A DNA stretch of 64,000 nt, taken from the NCBI RefSeq assembly GCF_014805685.1, contig NC_060887.1:10784463-10848462 (forward strand), written 5' to 3'. This document shows positions 48,170 to 59,619 of the stretch, piece by piece. Position 1 is the stretch's first letter. Each line of letters opens with the position of its first letter. Position numbers and translations under genes: made by a program. Below the pieces are notes generated by a model. It ran no database searches, was not told the DNA's origin, and was given only the letters and a program-made list of their open reading frames with translations. This DNA is from Silurus meridionalis (taxonomy: Eukaryota; Chordata; Actinopteri; Siluriformes; Siluridae).

Positions 48170-49900
48170 AGAAAATTGAGTCAAGTCAAACAAACTACAG
48201 CAAGCAGTTTACATGGGGAAATCACATGGCAGGTGTTCATATAGTAACCTGTGAAAAGCAAAATCTAAATTCATTATGAGTAAATGAGTTAATAAAAATA
48301 CATTTAAGTGTAATTGTAATAATTAACAATTTCTTTGGAGCAGGTGGAAATCTGCTCACAACCAACCAATATAAAAACCTCTGCTAGTGTGCATGCATAA
48401 GCAGAACAGTCAGTTTTAAAATTTTTTTTTTTTTTTTTTTTAAGCCAGATTGTATCTGGAGCTATGGAGCTGGAGTTGTGTCCATTACACAACAATTGCA
48501 ACAGGCTAAACCCTTTTGTTTGTTATCCATGCAAACATTAGATACCAAACTTGGAAAAAGTTTCTACATTCTAATTTACCATTTTAATGTATCATGATGA
48601 CAAATTACGTGTGGATTTTCTTAACCAGGCCACCGCTTAACAGGTGCAAAGACTTATGTAGTTGGTATAGCACCAGCTCATGTTCAGTTTATGTCCACAT
48701 ACAGTTAAATAGAGCACTTATTCATTTAGATTACTGAGTAGTAATATGTTTTATTGAATTTGTTCTCTTGTTTGACAATCCTTTGTTCTGGGTTTTCTTT
48801 TTTTTTTTTTTAGCTTGTTTTGGTTTCATATTTCCATTATTGTCTTGCCCTCTTTATGTTGTTTTGCTAAATGACTAACCCATATTTGTTTAAGATATTT
48901 CATTTGCGATTTAAATTTGTTGAATTTGTTGTTATATAAACATCATCATCATCATGCAATTGCATCCGCCGTAAGCAGTAAAGCAGTAAACATTACAGCC
49001 CAAACACACAACTTGAGAGAGAACATTGGCTCAAAACTGCAAAAAGAGACACGTGTTTGCATTAAAAATAATTGTTTAACAGTTAAAAACAGTGTTTGAC
49101 TGTCCAAACCACTATGTTGAGTGAATTTCCAAAACGAATCATTTATATTAAATTGACAGGGATAACCAAAACTAATAATATTATGTTTACATCAAAATAA
49201 TACAAATACAAAGAAATTATTAAAGTACAGTTTAGTTTAGATACCATTTTACCAATTGTGTTATTAACTTAAAAAAATATATTTTTAAAATGTATTTTAT
49301 ACTGTACATTACAGTTAATGGGAAATGACTGTGCACACTCACCTAGTAAAAATTAAGAAGTGTATTAAATGAAAAATGTAATTTGTACTTGAAAAGAACT
49401 GAAGCATTTTACACAAAAATACATCACAGGCAAATTAGGGACAGTAAATGGCTGGTCCATAAGATTAAAATCAATAGTTGGTGTTTATGGAAAGTCAATG
49501 CACACATGCACATTCATGCAACATTTACATAAGCACATCCCATTTTTAATGATGTAATGTTTAACCTTTTAAGACCAAAGCTTAAGCATGCTTGGGGATA
49601 TGTTTATGTTGTTTAACACTAAAAATTAAAAACTGTTTTATGTTTACCTTTAAATGTTGCAATACATTTATTGTTAATTTTCTCACACATGAGAAAATTG
49701 TGAGAATAAACAAGAGGATTTGTTACATGCACAAGAATGTTTATTCCAGCTGTTTAACAGGAGTACTTAATTATGTGAGTATGTCCTAGAGGATAACTAA
49801 TTATGCTCCCCAACTGTTGCAAGTGGCAAGACCCCTTTGAAGTGAGAAGTTGGTGATGGCACTTGAGAGGTTCTGCAAAGAAGAATCCTCAAAAAGACTG
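48170..49900. other. Noncoding body of unit A
   Basis: No gene. Aligns with unit C 26050-27965 minus the TA microsatellite there. Keeps the minus-strand CTAG/GTGAGT donor near 49345. Confidence 0.45.
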
Positions 49901-49904
49901 TATT

Positions 49905-50138
49905 TGGTGCCAAAGGCAAAGTATTGATCAAAGGCTGTAAATACTTATGTACATGCGATTTTTTTTGTTTTGTTTTTTATTTTGAATAAATTAGCAAATA
50001 ATTCAAACATACTAGATTTACATTGTCATTATGGGGTATTGTTTGTAGCAAAATAATGAATTGAATCTATTTTGAATAAGGCTGTAACATAACAAAATGT
50101 GGAAAAAGTTAAGCTGTGAATACTTTCGGATGCACTGT
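49905..50138 (-). mobile_element. Tc1-like terminal repeat, unit A
   Basis: Same single end as 27970-28204, ending CTTTCGGATGCACTGTA. Confidence 0.6.
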
Positions 50139-50777
50139 AAATTGGTAAGGTAAGCTATGTTTTGTTGAAAAGGTACTGATGAGATAGTGCTAAACCAAAA
50201 GGGAAGAACTTGAAATTGGTATGCTTCGCCTTTGAAAGTGAAAGAATACATCATTTAAATCTACAATGACAAACAAGTCTTGAAAACTGATGTGAGACAT
50301 CATGTGCATGACTGTTAGCATTTTAAACCTGTAGAGTAACTGTACATAAAATCCATTGAGTTAACTATTATAAACTAATTACCAAACTAATACTTTTAGG
50401 TCAGAACAACACCTTAATACTAAAAATATAAGGTAGTTATTATTATTATTATTTTTTATAAATGTACAGAAAATCTCAGATACAATTTTGTAGCAGACTT
50501 TTCACTTTCACGTACTTACCATTCACAAGCGGCTGGTGGAAAAGGAAGTGTATCAGATGAAAAAGCTAATTTGTACTTGAAAGTTTTAAACATTTTATAT
50601 AGTAACACATTACAGGTTGTAATTATTGCTTAAATAGCTTTGCTATTAGATTTATATCAATAATGAGTGTATATTAGAAAATTAATTAGATTTTAAGAAA
50701 AGCAACTTACAAAGACAGCGAAACGAAAAATCAGAAAAGCAACCAGTGCTCACATACAAATTTGTGCAGCATTTGCG
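50139..50777. other. Right part of unit A, with a strong minus-strand splice donor
   Basis: AT-rich and noncoding. On the minus strand GTGAATG/GTAAGTACG forms a near-consensus donor with the exon edge at 50520, repeated in unit B at 57820. In unit C this segment is missing next to the Tc1 insertion. Confidence 0.4.
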
Positions 50778-53705
50778 GGAGCCCCGCCCCCATCTCGGAT
50801 ACTCAGACCACTGCTCTGTTATGTTAATTCCAGCATACAGACCCCTCATCAGACGCTCTAAACCGGTCCAGAAACAGGTAAAAACCTGGCCAGAAGGAGC
50901 TACTTCTGCTCTTCAGGACTGTTTTGAGTGCACTGACTGGGACATGTTTAGAGAGGCTGCAACCAATGGCGATTCCATCAACTTGGAGGAGTACACATCA
51001 TCATTGACCAGCTACATCAGCAAGTGCGTTGATGATGTGATTATCTCCAAGACAATCACTACACGCTACAACCAGAAGCCGTGGATGACTGCAAATGTGC
51101 GTGTGCTGCTAAAACAAAGAGACTCTGCCTTCAGAACAGGGGACAAGGCGGCCTTAAAAACAGCAAGGGCCAAACTGTCCCGTGCCATCAGAAAAGGCGA
51201 AGCGCGCACAAGCAAAGAAAATCCACAACCACTTCCAGGACAGTGGAGACACTCGGCGCATGTGGCAGGGCATCCAGGCGATCACGAATTACAAGACTAC
51301 ATCACCTGCTTGTGACCGTGATGACTCCCTCCCAGATTTTACCGTGATTTTAACGTGAAGGCGAGAAAGACCATCCCTCCTCCCACTGACCAGGTGCTCT
51401 GTCTAACCACAGCTGAAGTGAGGAAAACTCTATGCAGAGTTAACCCATGGAAGTCTGCTGGACCTGACAACTTTCCTGGCAGAGTGCTCAGGGAATGTGC
51501 AGAACAGTCGCTCACTCCCATCGTGATGAAGTGCTTAAAGAGGCTCGTCATAAGGCACATTAAGACCCAGCTTTCACCCTGCCTGGACCCCATGCAGTTT
51601 GCGTATCGTCCAAACCGTTCCACGGACGATGCTATCTCCACAACCCTCCATTTGGCCCTCACCCACCTAGATAACAAGGACTCATATGTACGAATGCTGT
51701 TCATTGACTGCAGCTCAGCATTCAACACAATCATTCCTCAGCACCTGATTGAGAAGTTGAGCCTATTGGGCCTGAACACCTCCCTTTGTAACTGGATCCT
51801 GGACTTCCTGACTGAGAGACCTCAGTCAGTACGGATCGAAAAGCATCTCCAGCACCACCACACTGAGCACTGGGGCCCCCCAGGGCTGTGTGCTCAGTCC
51901 ACTGCTGTTCACTTTGCTGACTCACGACTGTGTAGCAATGCACAGCTCGAATCATATCATCAAGTTTGCTGATGACACGACCGTGGTGGGTCTAATCAGC
52001 AAGAATGACGAATCAGCATACAGAGAGGAGGTGCAATGGTTAACAGCCTGGTGTGGAGCAAACAACCTGTCTCTGAACGTGGACATACCGAAAGAGATGG
52101 TTGTGGACTTCAGGAGAGCATAGAGCGACCAATCTCCACTGATTATTGATGGATCCTCAGTGGAAATTGTCAAGTGCACCAAATTCCTTGGTGTTCACCT
52201 GGCGGATAACCTCAGCTGGTCACTCAACACCAGCTCCATCACCAAGAAAGCCCAGCAGCATTTTTACTTCCTGAGAAGGCTGAGGAAAGCCCATCTCCCT
52301 CCCCCCATCCTGACCATCTTCTACAGAGGGACCATTGAGAGCTTCTTAAACAGCTGCATCACTGCCTGGTTTGGGAATTGCACCGTCTCGGACCGCAAGA
52401 CCCTACAGAGGATAGTGAGGACAGCTGAGAAGATCATCGGAGTCTCTCTCCCCTCTATCATGCACATTTACACCACACGCTGCATCCGCATAGCAAACAG
52501 CATTGTGGATGACCACACACACCCGTCACACACACTTTTCACACTCCTGCCATCAGAAAACAGTTCCAAAGCATTCGGGCCGCCACAACAAGACTGTGCA
52601 ACAGTTTTTTCCCGCAAGCCATCAGGCTACTTAATACACAGAACTGAAGGGATCTCACACACACACACACATGCTTTTTTGCACCTTCAACTTTGTTATA
52701 CTATACTACACTGTTTACATGCTGTCTTCTGCACATCTTGACTGCTGCTGTATTTTTGCACTACATTGTGTTCTTATATTCACTCCCGGGGTATAGTCTT
52801 TACAGTTCACAGTACTGTATAACCAAGTATACAGTAGGTTTACTGGTCGGCGCTATCTTGGTTTTGTGTCTTGTCTTGTGTTGTCTGTCGGTACTGTTTT
52901 TTGTCTGCACTGTTTGCACTAGGTTGCACTAGGATGCACTTTATGTAGCTTGTTGTTGTTAGTGTAGCACCAGGGTTCCGGAGGAACGTTGTTTCCTTTT
53001 TACTGTGTAATGTGTACCACTGTGTATAGCAGTGGCGGCTACTGGTCTGTCAGAGAGGGGAAGCTCATTTTCGGCCTACATCATAAAATTGAAAATCAAG
53101 CAATTTCGCCAAGCAAATATCAAAGAAATAGGTTGCAGCAGTTTTATTTCGACTGAACTTGAGAACCGCGATGGGACTGAGCGCGAATAGCTTCAGTGAT
53201 TCCTTATAGTACAGAATCGCTGTCAGTCAAAAGGAGATGCAGTCTTTCGACAGACCCTCCAATCATCACGCAGAAGCTCGGAGTCCGGGCCAGCCCACTC
53301 CCATTCACCCCAGAGACGCTGAGCGTCCGTGGGCGGACATAATCGCAGCGCTTATCCAATGACCGCCTAGTTTCGAAGCGCTGAAAAAAAACGTTCAAAG
53401 CAGCCCCATTGAAGTCAATGGACGCTGGGCTTCAATAGGGAAATGCACTGTGACGCTGCGGGAATGTATGAGAAGGAAATCGAGTCAGCCGCCCTGCTAT
53501 ATGTAACTGATTCTGAACGAACTCGTCTTTGAGATAAACGTTTTCTAACGCATTTTTAGTCAATAAAATGTTAATACAATAGTACATATTTGACCATTAA
53601 TTTTGTGACATTATAAGGGAAGCCGAGCTTCCCTTGCAGTCTTAAAGAAATCGCCTCTGGTGTATAGTTGAAATTATAATAAAAGCCTCTTGACTTGACT
53701 TGACT
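50778..53705 (+). mobile_element. Rex1-type LINE, copy B (truncated by duplication)
   Basis: Carries the linker and RT regions of copy A with the same stop after VVDFRRA and the same [10 protein letters not shown] motif (about 51968). Private differences: a two-base loss near 51839 and a one-base loss near 52558, each shifting the frame. Its 5' break is the duplication junction, not reverse-transcription truncation. Confidence 0.88.
53030..53659. mobile_element. hAT miniature element, copy B
   Basis: Same insertion as 45708-46343 with target duplications GTGTATAG at 53022-53029 and 53660-53667. A few one-base losses, including one G of the GGGCGGGAC box. Confidence 0.8.
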
Positions 53706-53710
53706 TGACT

Positions 53711-54072
53711 TTGTCTAATTTAAATGTGCTTTGGCTCAGAGAAGGCAACAGCATTTCTGGATCATGTTCACATATGGCTTTTTCTTTGCATAATAGAGCT
53801 TAAACCTGCATTTGTGAAATACAAGGCAAACTGTGTTCACAGACAATGATTTCTAAAGGTGTTTCTCATGCAGTGGTTTTCATTACAGACTCAGAACTCT
53901 TTTAATTGCAGTGCCGCCTGAGAGCCCAAAGATTACGAGCATCCACTATTGATTTTCACCATTGTCCCTTGCACAGAGATGTCTCCAGTTTCTTTGCATC
54001 TTTTCATGACATTATGCACTGAAGAGGAAAGTTTCAAAGTCTTTGCAATTTCATTTTGAAAACCACTTGATT
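53711..54072 (-). mobile_element. Tc1-like transposase fossil, unit B
   Basis: Duplicate of 46397-46756. Confidence 0.6.
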
Positions 54073-54330
54073 ACCCCCAGCTGTTTCCCTTAGATGGTCT
54101 TCCAAACTACGCAGGACATTCATATCTGATTTATGATTGTACATGTTAACAAGAAAGTAGAGGTTATCATACAAACAACAGATTACAATGTAACCTCCAC
54201 TATAATCTTTATCATGGCATATGTACTCAAATGGCATCTCAGATTTTATCAGTATTGCAACTCCATTGCTGTGAGAGCTATGAACTGTGAAGTAGATGTG
54301 CTGGTTTTCAACTTCCTCCAAGATTTTCAT
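54034..54330 (-). pseudogene. Endonuclease-like gene fragment, unit B
   Basis: Same as the fragment in unit A up to the Tc1 junction (about 54073). A one-base deletion in an A run just beyond the junction shifts the frame, so the chimeric tail seen in unit A is lost. Confidence 0.75.
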
Positions 54331-54974
54331 AACAATCTACTCCCTGATCTGTTGGTAATGTTTCCACCTGTGTATCGTTAGCCCTCTGTACGTTTAAGTT
54401 CCCCTTTTGTGGCTGTGTTTGTAACATAACATGCCACGATGTTACGTGAGTCATGTGATTCATTCTCAAAAGTTTTCGGACTGTCTCTCAGGGTGTGCTT
54501 TCCTAGTGTTTTTTTTTAATCGTTTCTTGATTTCCCGGTGTAGGACTTGGTTTTGCCTGTCCTTCTTTGCTGACTCTATGTTCTATTTTTGGTTTGTTCA
54601 CATTTTCTTTTTTTTCTGATTGATGATATGTTATCTGTTAGGCTTTTTTATGTTAGCGGTTATGTTTTGTCTGTACTGATGTGATCTCGAGTGTGCTGTG
54701 TTCCCTGAATCTCCTTCCTTCTATCAAGTTTACCCCTTTGAAAGACTTTGTTTCAGTTTGTTGTGCTTTAGTTTTTCCTCATTTAGGCTTTGGGTATTTG
54801 GTTTAAATCCTAAGACTTCATTTAAGTATTTATTTTCCATCCTTAAGTTACCTTTCGTTTGATGATGAAACCTGGATTATTTCTTTCAATTTGCCTGTTT
54901 TCACTTTTGTGCTTTTGTGAACTCTGAAACAAAGAACTACTGCACATTACAGCACTTCTGAGTACAGATAGTTT

Positions 54975-55070
54975 GGGTTGCCTTACGCAAGGGTCCAGGA
55001 GTGGCAGCTTGGTGATACTGGGGCTACCAATCAGTAACCCAGAGCCTTAACCACTGTGCTACCACTTCCC
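54975..55070 (-). mobile_element. tRNA-headed SINE, unit B
   Basis: Duplicate of 47664-47759. Confidence 0.6.
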
Positions 55071-55439
55071 TATTGCTATGGTGAGTATTATGTTGATCTG
55101 CTACTACACCAAACTAAAGCAAATAATGCTATATTTGCTACAAATTAATAAATGATTACCTGATATATAAAAAATGTTGTTTTATTTAATAGTAGGTTTT
55201 ATAAAAAAATTTTGAGAAATGTGTAAAACTGGGGGGGGTTAAGCATCATACTGCTGCTTTCAGAATACAAACCTTAGATTGTTAATGCATGGTAGTATAA
55301 TATTTGTTAGTACATTTTTTGTTTTGCATCATAAAAACAATTGTATAAAATTCTATTTTAGGTCTGTCTTTTTTTAAATGAGATTTTATTTTAATAAATA
55401 TTGTGCATTTTTATATAGCTTCTTCTACTGGGCTCTTAC

Positions 55440-55475
55440 CTTGTACATTCAGCTGGATGCAGAAATGATGTGCAT
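55440..55475 (-). other. Candidate noncoding exon, unit B
   Basis: Duplicate of 48129-48164 with one substitution (CTGGATGCAG versus CTGGTTGCAG on the plus strand); splice sites intact. Confidence 0.35.
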
Positions 55476-55479
55476 CTGA

Positions 55480-57204
55480 AAGAAAATTGAGTCAAGTCAA
55501 ACAAACTACAGCAAGCAGTTTACATGGGGAAATCACATGGCAGGTGTTCATATAGTAACCTGTGAAAAGCAAAATCTAAATTCATTATGAGTAAATGAGT
55601 TAATAAAATACATTTAAGTGTAATTGTAATAATTAACAATTTCTTTGGAGCAGGTGGAAATCTGCTCACAACCAACCAATATAAAACCTCTGCTAGTGTG
55701 CATGCATAAGCAGAACAGTCAGTTTTAAAATTTTTTTTTTTTTTTTAAGCCAGATTGTATCTGGAGCTATGGAGCTGGAGTTGTGTCCATTACACAACAA
55801 TTGCAACAGGCTAAACCCTTTTGTTTGTTATCCATGCAAACATTAGATACCAAACTTGGAAAAAGTTTCTACATTCTAATTTACCATTTTAATGTATCAT
55901 GATGACAAATTACGTGTGGATTTTCTTAACCAGGCCACCGCTTAACAGGTGCAAAGACTTATGTAGTTGGTATAGCACCAGCTCATGTTCAGTTTATGTC
56001 CACATACAGTTAAATAGAGCACTTATTCATTTAGATTACTGAGTAGTAATATGTTTTATTGAATTTGTTCTCTTGTTTGACAATCCTTTGTTCTGGGTTT
56101 TCTTTTTTTTTTTAGCTTGTTTTGGTTTCATATTTCCATTATTGTCTTGCCCTCTTTATGTTGTTTTGCTAAATGACTAACCCATATTTGTTTAAGATAT
56201 TTCATTTGCGATTTAAATTTGTTGAATTTGTTGTTATATAAACATCATCATCATCATGCAATTGCATCCGCCGTAAGCAGTAAAGCAGTAAACATTACAG
56301 CCCAAACACACAACTTGAGAGAGAACATTGGCTCAAAACTGCAAAAAGAGACACGTGTTTGCATTAAAAATAATTGTTTAACAGTTAAAAACAGTGTTTG
56401 ACTGTCCAAACCACTATGTTGAGTGAATTTCCAAAACGAATCATTTATATTAAATTGACAGGGATAACCAAAACTAATAATATTATGTTTACATCAAAAT
56501 AATACAAATACAAAGAAATTATTAAAGTACAGTTTAGTTTAGATACCATTTTACCAATTGTGTTATTAACTTAAAAAAATATATTTTTAAAATGTATTTT
56601 ATACTGTACATTACAGTTAATGGAAATGACTGTGCACACTCACCTAGTAAAAATTAAGAAGTGTATTAAATGAAAAATGTAATTTGTACTTGAAAAGAAC
56701 TGAAGCATTTTACACAAAAATACATCACAGGCAAATTAGGGACAGTAAATGGCTGGTCCATAAGATTAAAATCAATAGTTGGTGTTTATGGAAAGTCAAT
56801 GCACACATGCACATTCATGCAACATTTACATAAGCACATCCCATTTTTAATGATGTAATGTTTAACCTTTTAAGACCAAAGCTTAAGCATGCTTGGGGAT
56901 ATGTTTATGTTGTTTAACACTAAAAATTAAAAACTGTTTTATGTTTACCTTTAAATGTTGCAATACATTTATTGTTAATTTTCTCACACATGAGAAAATT
57001 GTGAGAATAAACAAGAGGATTTGTTACATGCACAAGAATGTTTATTCCAGCTGTTTAACAGGAGTACTTAATTATGTGAGTATGTCCTAGAGGATAACTA
57101 ATTATGCTCCCCAACTGTTGCAAGTGGCAAGACCCCTTTGAAGTGAGAAGTTGGTGATGGCACTTGAGAGGTTCTGCAAAGAAGAATCCTCAAAAAGACT
57201 GTAT
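55480..57204. other. Noncoding body of unit B
   Basis: No gene; duplicate of 48170-49900. Confidence 0.45.
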
Positions 57205-57440
57205 TTGGTGCCAAAGGCAAAGTATTGATCAAAGGCTGTAAATACTTATGTACATGCGATTTTTTTTGTTTTGTTTTTTATTTTGAATAAATTAGCAAAT
57301 AATTCAAACATACTAGATTTACATTGTCATTATGGGGTATTGTTTGTAGCAAAATAATGAATTGAATCTATTTTGAATAAGGCTGTAACATAACAAAATG
57401 TGGAAAAAGTTAAGCTGTGAATACTTTCGGATGCACTGTA
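57205..57440 (-). mobile_element. Tc1-like terminal repeat, unit B
   Basis: Duplicate of 49905-50138. Confidence 0.6.
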
Positions 57441-58261
57441 AATTGGTAAGGTAAGCTATGTTTTGTTGAAAAGGTACTGATGAGATAGTGCTAAACCAAA
57501 AGGAAGAACTTGAAATTGGTATGCTTCGCCTTTGAAAGTGAAAGAATACATCATTTAAATCTACAATGACAAACAAGTCTTGAAAACTGATGTGAGACAT
57601 CATGTGCATGACTGTTAGCATTTTAAACCTGTAGAGTAACTGTACATAAAATCCATTGAGTTAACTATTATAAACTAATTACCAAACTAATACTTTTAGG
57701 TCAGAACAACACCTTAATACTAAAAATATAAGGTAGTTATTATTATTATTATTTTTTATAAATGTACAGAAAATCTCAGATACAATTTTGTAGCAGACTT
57801 TTCACTTTCACGTACTTACCATTCACAAGCGGCTGGTGGAAAAGGAAGTGTATCAGATGAAAAAGCTAATTTGTACTTGAAAGTTTTAAACATTTTATAT
57901 AGTAACACATTACAGGTTGTAATTATTGCTTAAATAGCTTTGCTATTAGATTTATATCAATAATGAGTGTATATTAAAAATTAATTAGATTTTAAGAAAA
58001 GCAACTTACAAAGACAGCGAAACGAAAAAATCAGAAAAAGCAACCAGTGCTCACATACAAATTTGTGCAGCATTTGCAGGAGCACCTCCCATTTTGCGTG
58101 TGTTGTTACATTCTGAACACTACATTTTTTCAGGGTTACCTGTAAATGTTTCATTTTGAAAACAACACTTTGAGTAAATTTTTTGAGTTAAAAAAAACAA
58201 TAAACAGTAAAATAAATACTTGGTATTGGATGTTTTTGGGCTATTGTATACTGTATGTATA

Positions 58262-58618
58262 AAGTGCAACCTCGATACTCGTGGGGGGTCATGTTCTATG
58301 ACCCCTTGCGAGTAACAAAAAATCGTGAGGTTTTGACTCTAATTTTGATGGTTGACTGTAAACTCAGCAAAAATTGTGAATTACTTGTCAGAAATGTTTT
58401 ATTTACTACTTTAAATTAATAATACAATAATAGTTTTTCAAACATTTTAATGTAATTTTTTAGTACAAACTTTTTTTTTAAATGTTACTCCAAACTTTTG
58501 AGCCCCTCGCAACTTCTTGCGAACAATCAGATTTTTATTTGGAAGTCCAGATCCAAATGAAAATTCACAAACTATCGAGGTCGCGAGTGTCAAGGTCACG
58601 AGTATCAAGGTTCCACTG
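58262..58618. mobile_element. Tigger/pogo-like MITE (357 bp)
   Basis: Inverted ends: AAGTGCAACCTCGATACTCG on the left and CGAGTATCAAGGTTCCACTG (as read near 58599-58618, approximately) on the right, with flanking TA dinucleotides. A second inner pair (CTCGCAA/TTGCGAG-like) adds to the symmetry. No transposase. Family inferred from the CAGTGGAACCT-type end and TA target. Confidence 0.65.
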
Positions 58619-58619
58619 T

Positions 58620-59010
58620 ATCTATGTATTTGTTTAGTTAATTTGGTTTGGTTAGTTCCTTTTTAATGCTTTGATTCCAAATAAATTTGTTTTCTATTTC
58701 CCTGAAAACACTTCCTGTTATTCAGCTTTAAGTTTGCTTAGAGTTTATCCTCCAATTTTTGCCTCAATCAGTAAATTGTCTTCATTCTTTTATATGATTT
58801 TTTATTTATTTCTCTAGCATTCCAACTCCCCAGTATTACACTTTGACACTTCACTTTATGACTCTATAAGTGCTTCTTTCTGCACTTTTGTTGTTATTTT
58901 ATGATGATGTTTTTAACTACTTAAACTACCTAAGTTAATGTATTTGATTGAATATATTTTACTGATGATTGATGCTGTGCTCAGTGTTGCTCAAAAATTA
59001 ATGCTATATG
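58620..59010. other. AT-rich flank shared with unit C
   Basis: No gene. Parts align with 30360-30545 (TCTCTAGCATTCCAAC, CAGTATTACAC, TGCTCAGT), showing that the older duplication continues here. Confidence 0.45.
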
Positions 59011-59511
59011 CACCATATTGGCAAAAGTATTGGGTCACCTCACTTTCCCAGCCATACGTGGTTCTTTCCCAAACTGTTGAAGGCACACAATTGTATAGTG
59101 AGTGTCTTTGGATGCAGTAGCATGAACCTTCACTTGAACTAGGAGACCCAAACCTGTTCCAGCATGACTATGCCCCAGTGCACAAAGCCTGCACCATGGA
59201 GATATGCTTTGCATGGGTTGGAGTGGAAGATCTCCTGCTTTAGAGCTTTGATTTAAACCCTATTGAACACCTTTGGGATGAACGTGAACGCTGACTGAAC
59301 CCAGGCGCCCTCACCTCACCTACATTAGTACCTGATTTTAACACCATTGTATCTGAATGAGCTCAATTCTCCAGAAGCACACTCAAACAAACCTCTAGGA
59401 AAAGTGAATGAAATTATAAGAGCAAATTGAAAATAAATGTAGAATGTGATGCTCAAAAAGGACATACGATACAGATGACTAGGTGATCCAATACTTTTGA
59501 CAATATAGTGT
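59011..59511 (+). mobile_element. Short Tc1-derived element, both ends present
   Basis: Left end CACCATATTGGCAAAAGTAT and right end ATACTTTTGACAATATAGTG are inverted matches. The interior keeps decayed DDE signatures: CAGCATGACTATGCCCC (Q-H-D-Y-A-P) and CCTATTGAACACCTTTGGG (N-P-I-E-H-L-W). About 500 bp, so the transposase is mostly deleted. Best-preserved copy of the family in the window. Confidence 0.75.
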
Positions 59512-59539
59512 ATGTTTAGTATGGTAATTGCACATGTAA

Positions 59540-59544
<5 letters not shown>

Positions 59545-59609
<65 letters not shown>
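59545..59609. repeat. (TA)n microsatellite
   Basis: About 65 bp of TA repeats immediately 5' of the RTE LINE. Confidence 0.95.
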
Positions 59610-59611
<2 letters not shown>

Positions 59612-59619
59612 TTTTCATT

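Larger units (their letters stand above)
43450..50777. repeat. Tandem duplication unit A (7.3 kb)
   Basis: Near-identical to 50778-58078, in direct orientation and adjacent. Begins inside the LINE endonuclease at GGAGCCCCGCCCCCATCTCG and ends at AATTTGTGCAGCATTTGC. Contains the LINE 3' two-thirds, hAT element, endonuclease-like fragment, SINE, candidate exon, Tc1 end and noncoding DNA. The few differences are mostly homopolymer-length changes and small indels. Confidence 0.93.
50778..58078. repeat. Tandem duplication unit B (7.3 kb)
   Basis: Direct, adjacent near-copy of 43450-50777. Its LINE starts abruptly in mid-endonuclease at the duplication junction. The right edge returns to flanking sequence (GCAGGAGCACCTCCC) that continues homology with unit C to about 59500. 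GGAGC is shared at both breakpoints, consistent with short-homology joining. Confidence 0.93.

Noticed and set aside
50778..53705. Copy B LINE as an independent retrotransposition
   Set aside because: It shares the hAT insertion with the same target duplication, the same stop codon and the same 3' flank as copy A, so it arose by tandem duplication.
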